From: Hydrogenophaga sp. A37
Lineage (GTDB): Bacteria; Pseudomonadota; Gammaproteobacteria; Burkholderiales; Burkholderiaceae_C
NCBI RefSeq assembly: GCF_002001205.1
Contig: NZ_MUNZ01000143.1
Coordinates: 1 to 33,301, forward strand
Length of the DNA: 33,301 bases
Reading direction: 5' to 3'
A program made the translations under genes and the position numbers. The first letter of the stretch is position 1, and each line of letters opens with the position of its first letter. The notes below the pieces were generated by a model. It made no database searches. It was not told the DNA's origin and saw nothing but the letters and a program-made list of their open reading frames with translations. Of this stretch, positions 32,077-33,301 are shown one piece after another.

Positions 32077-33301
32077 ATGATGCTGAAACTCTCGAAACTC
32101 GCGATGGCCGTGGCCCTCACCGTGGCCGGCTCTGCGGCGCTGGCCGGCGAAGTGGAGGTCCTGCACTACTGGACCTCGGGCGGCGAAGCCAAGTCGGTTG
32201 CCGAGCTGAAAAAAATCATGCAGGCCAAGGGCCATGTGTGGAAAGACTTCGCGGTCGCCGGTGGCGGTGGTGACAACGCCGCCACGGTGCTCAAGAGCCG
32301 CGTCGTCTCGGGCAACCCACCCGCCGCCGCCCAGATCAAGGGCCCGGCCATCCAGGAATGGGCCGCCGAAGGCGTGCTGGCCAACCTGGACGCAGTCGCC
32401 AAGGCCGAGCAGTGGGACAGCCTGCTGCCCAAGGTGGTGGCCGACGTGATGAAGTCCAAGGGCAACTACGTGGCCGCCCCGGTCAACGTGCACCGCGTCA
32501 ACTGGATGTGGGCCAACGCCGCCGTGCTGAAAAAAGCCGGTGTGACGGGCGCGCCCAAGAGCTGGGACGAGTTCTTTGCCGCCGCCGAGAAGGTCAAGAA
32601 AGCCGGCCTGATCCCCGTCGCGCACGGTGGCCAGAACTGGCAGGACTTCACCACCTTCGAATCGGTGGTGCTGGGTGTCGGTGGCGCCAAGTTCTACCAG
32701 GACGCGATGGTCAAGCTCGACCAGAAGGCCCTGACCAGCGCGACCATGGCCAAGTCGCTGGAGACCTTCCGCAAGATCAAGTCCTTCACCGACCCGGCCG
32801 CCCCCGGCCGCGACTGGAACCTGGCCACGGCCATGGTGATCCAGGAAAAGGCCGCCTTCCAGTTCATGGGTGACTGGGCCAAGGGCGAGTTCTCGGCCGC
32901 CGGCAAGGTGCCCGGCAAAGACTACATCTGTGCCGCCGCCCCTGGTACGGCCAACGCCTACACCTTCAACGTGGACTCGTTTGCCATGTTCAAGCTGAAG
33001 GACGCGACCGCACAGAAGGCCCAGGGCGACCTGGCCGCGGCCATCATGGGGCCTGAGTTCCAGGAAGTCTTCAACCTGAACAAGGGTTCCATCCCGGTCC
33101 GTCTGAACATGAAGATGGACAAGTTCGACGACTGCGCCAAGCTCTCCAGCAAGGACTTTGTCGAAACCGCCAAGGGCGGTGGCCTGGTGCCCTCGATCGC
33201 CCACGGCATGGCCGTCAGCCCGGCCGCCGAAGGCGCCATCAAGGACGCCGTGAGCCAGTTCTGGAACGACGACAAGATCTCCGTGGCCGACGGTGTGAAG
33301 A
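32077..33301 (+). CDS. Sugar ABC transporter substrate-binding protein (glucose/mannose GtsA-like), 3' end outside window
   Basis: About 408 residues are visible and the frame is still open at the window edge, probably only a few residues from the end. MMLKLSKLAMAVALTVAGSAALAGEVEV is a clear Sec signal with cleavage after ALA. The mature protein is of the extracellular solute-binding family 1 (maltose/glucose type): VLHYWTSGGEAKSVAELKK, GNPPAAAQIKGPAIQEWAAEG, YVAAPVNVHRVNWMWAN, FQFMGDWAKGEF and GSIPVRLNM. These features fit the Pseudomonas-type glucose-binding protein GtsA, and the glk neighbour agrees. A perfect GGAGAC site precedes ATG 32077; ATG 32080 is next in frame. Permease and ATPase genes are expected beyond the window. 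Confidence 0.93.
   Translation, partial: MMLKLSKLAMAVALTVAGSAALAGEVEVLHYWTSGGEAKSVAELKKIMQAKGHVWKDFAVAGGGGDNAATVLKSRVVSGNPPAAAQIKGPAIQEWAAEGVLANLDAVAKAEQWDSLLPKVVADVMKSKGNYVAAPVNVHRVNWMWANAAVLKKAGVTGAPKSWDEFFAAAEKVKKAGLIPVAHGGQNWQDFTTFESVVLGVGGAKFYQDAMVKLDQKALTSATMAKSLETFRKIKSFTDPAAPGRDWNLATAMVIQEKAAFQFMGDWAKGEFSAAGKVPGKDYICAAAPGTANAYTFNVDSFAMFKLKDATAQKAQGDLAAAIMGPEFQEVFNLNKGSIPVRLNMKMDKFDDCAKLSSKDFVETAKGGGLVPSIAHGMAVSPAAEGAIKDAVSQFWNDDKISVADGVK

Overview
The window looks like chromosomal DNA from a GC-rich betaproteobacterium of the order Burkholderiales, most likely family Comamonadaceae (Hydrogenophaga-like). The grounds are the protein types, frequent GTG starts, very tight packing, a typical pteridine/thiolation gene neighbourhood, and a C/G-rich intergenic repeat of a kind I recall from that family. 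The genus is an inference; no marker gene settles it. I see no rRNA, tRNA, CRISPR array, insertion sequence, integrase or phage gene, and no gene-free stretch longer than about 230 bases.

Left part (1-11681), mostly housekeeping. It holds the start of an exported low-complexity protein (minus), ruvB, a membrane protein with a C-terminal SPOR domain, and a rhomboid protease (all plus). A minus-strand unit follows: histidine phosphatase, D-threonine aldolase-like enzyme, and a fatty-acid-hydroxylase/YhhN fusion. Then come a soluble triple-PAS hybrid histidine kinase (plus), a DUF4136 lipoprotein (minus) and ttcA (minus).

Middle part (about 11700-27710), an accessory metabolic block. At its left end is a 1558-residue exported protein on the minus strand. 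It combines beta-propellers, Ig-like, LamG-like and PKD-like domains, two c-type haem motifs and a ricin-type lectin domain, and is followed by a strong terminator. Upstream of it on the minus strand lies an operon in transcription order: sugar-binding protein with a Tat-type signal, double ATPase, permease, aldo/keto reductase, DhnA-type aldolase, and an orphan branched-chain-amino-acid-type binding protein. Divergent from it on the plus strand are an FGGY kinase, a GlpD/EryB-like FAD dehydrogenase and a GntR/HutC regulator. The 182-base divergent region carries a perfect TATAAT box and a 22-bp dyad that I propose as the regulator's operator. The set reads as uptake, phosphorylation, oxidation and aldol cleavage of an unidentified polyol or related sugar. 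The block separates folB from ttcA, which from memory are normally neighbours in this family, so it is probably an insertion.

Right part (27729-33301). folB and a PTR1/FolM-like pteridine reductase (minus) are divergent from a MidA-family methyltransferase, a DUF2905 protein, thioredoxin 2 (trxC) and glucokinase (glk). The window ends inside a sugar ABC transporter binding protein. Between glk and that gene sits an AT-rich inverted repeat with 16-bp arms, and a smaller dyad lies over the putative glk promoter. Both are likely control sites for glucose uptake and phosphorylation.
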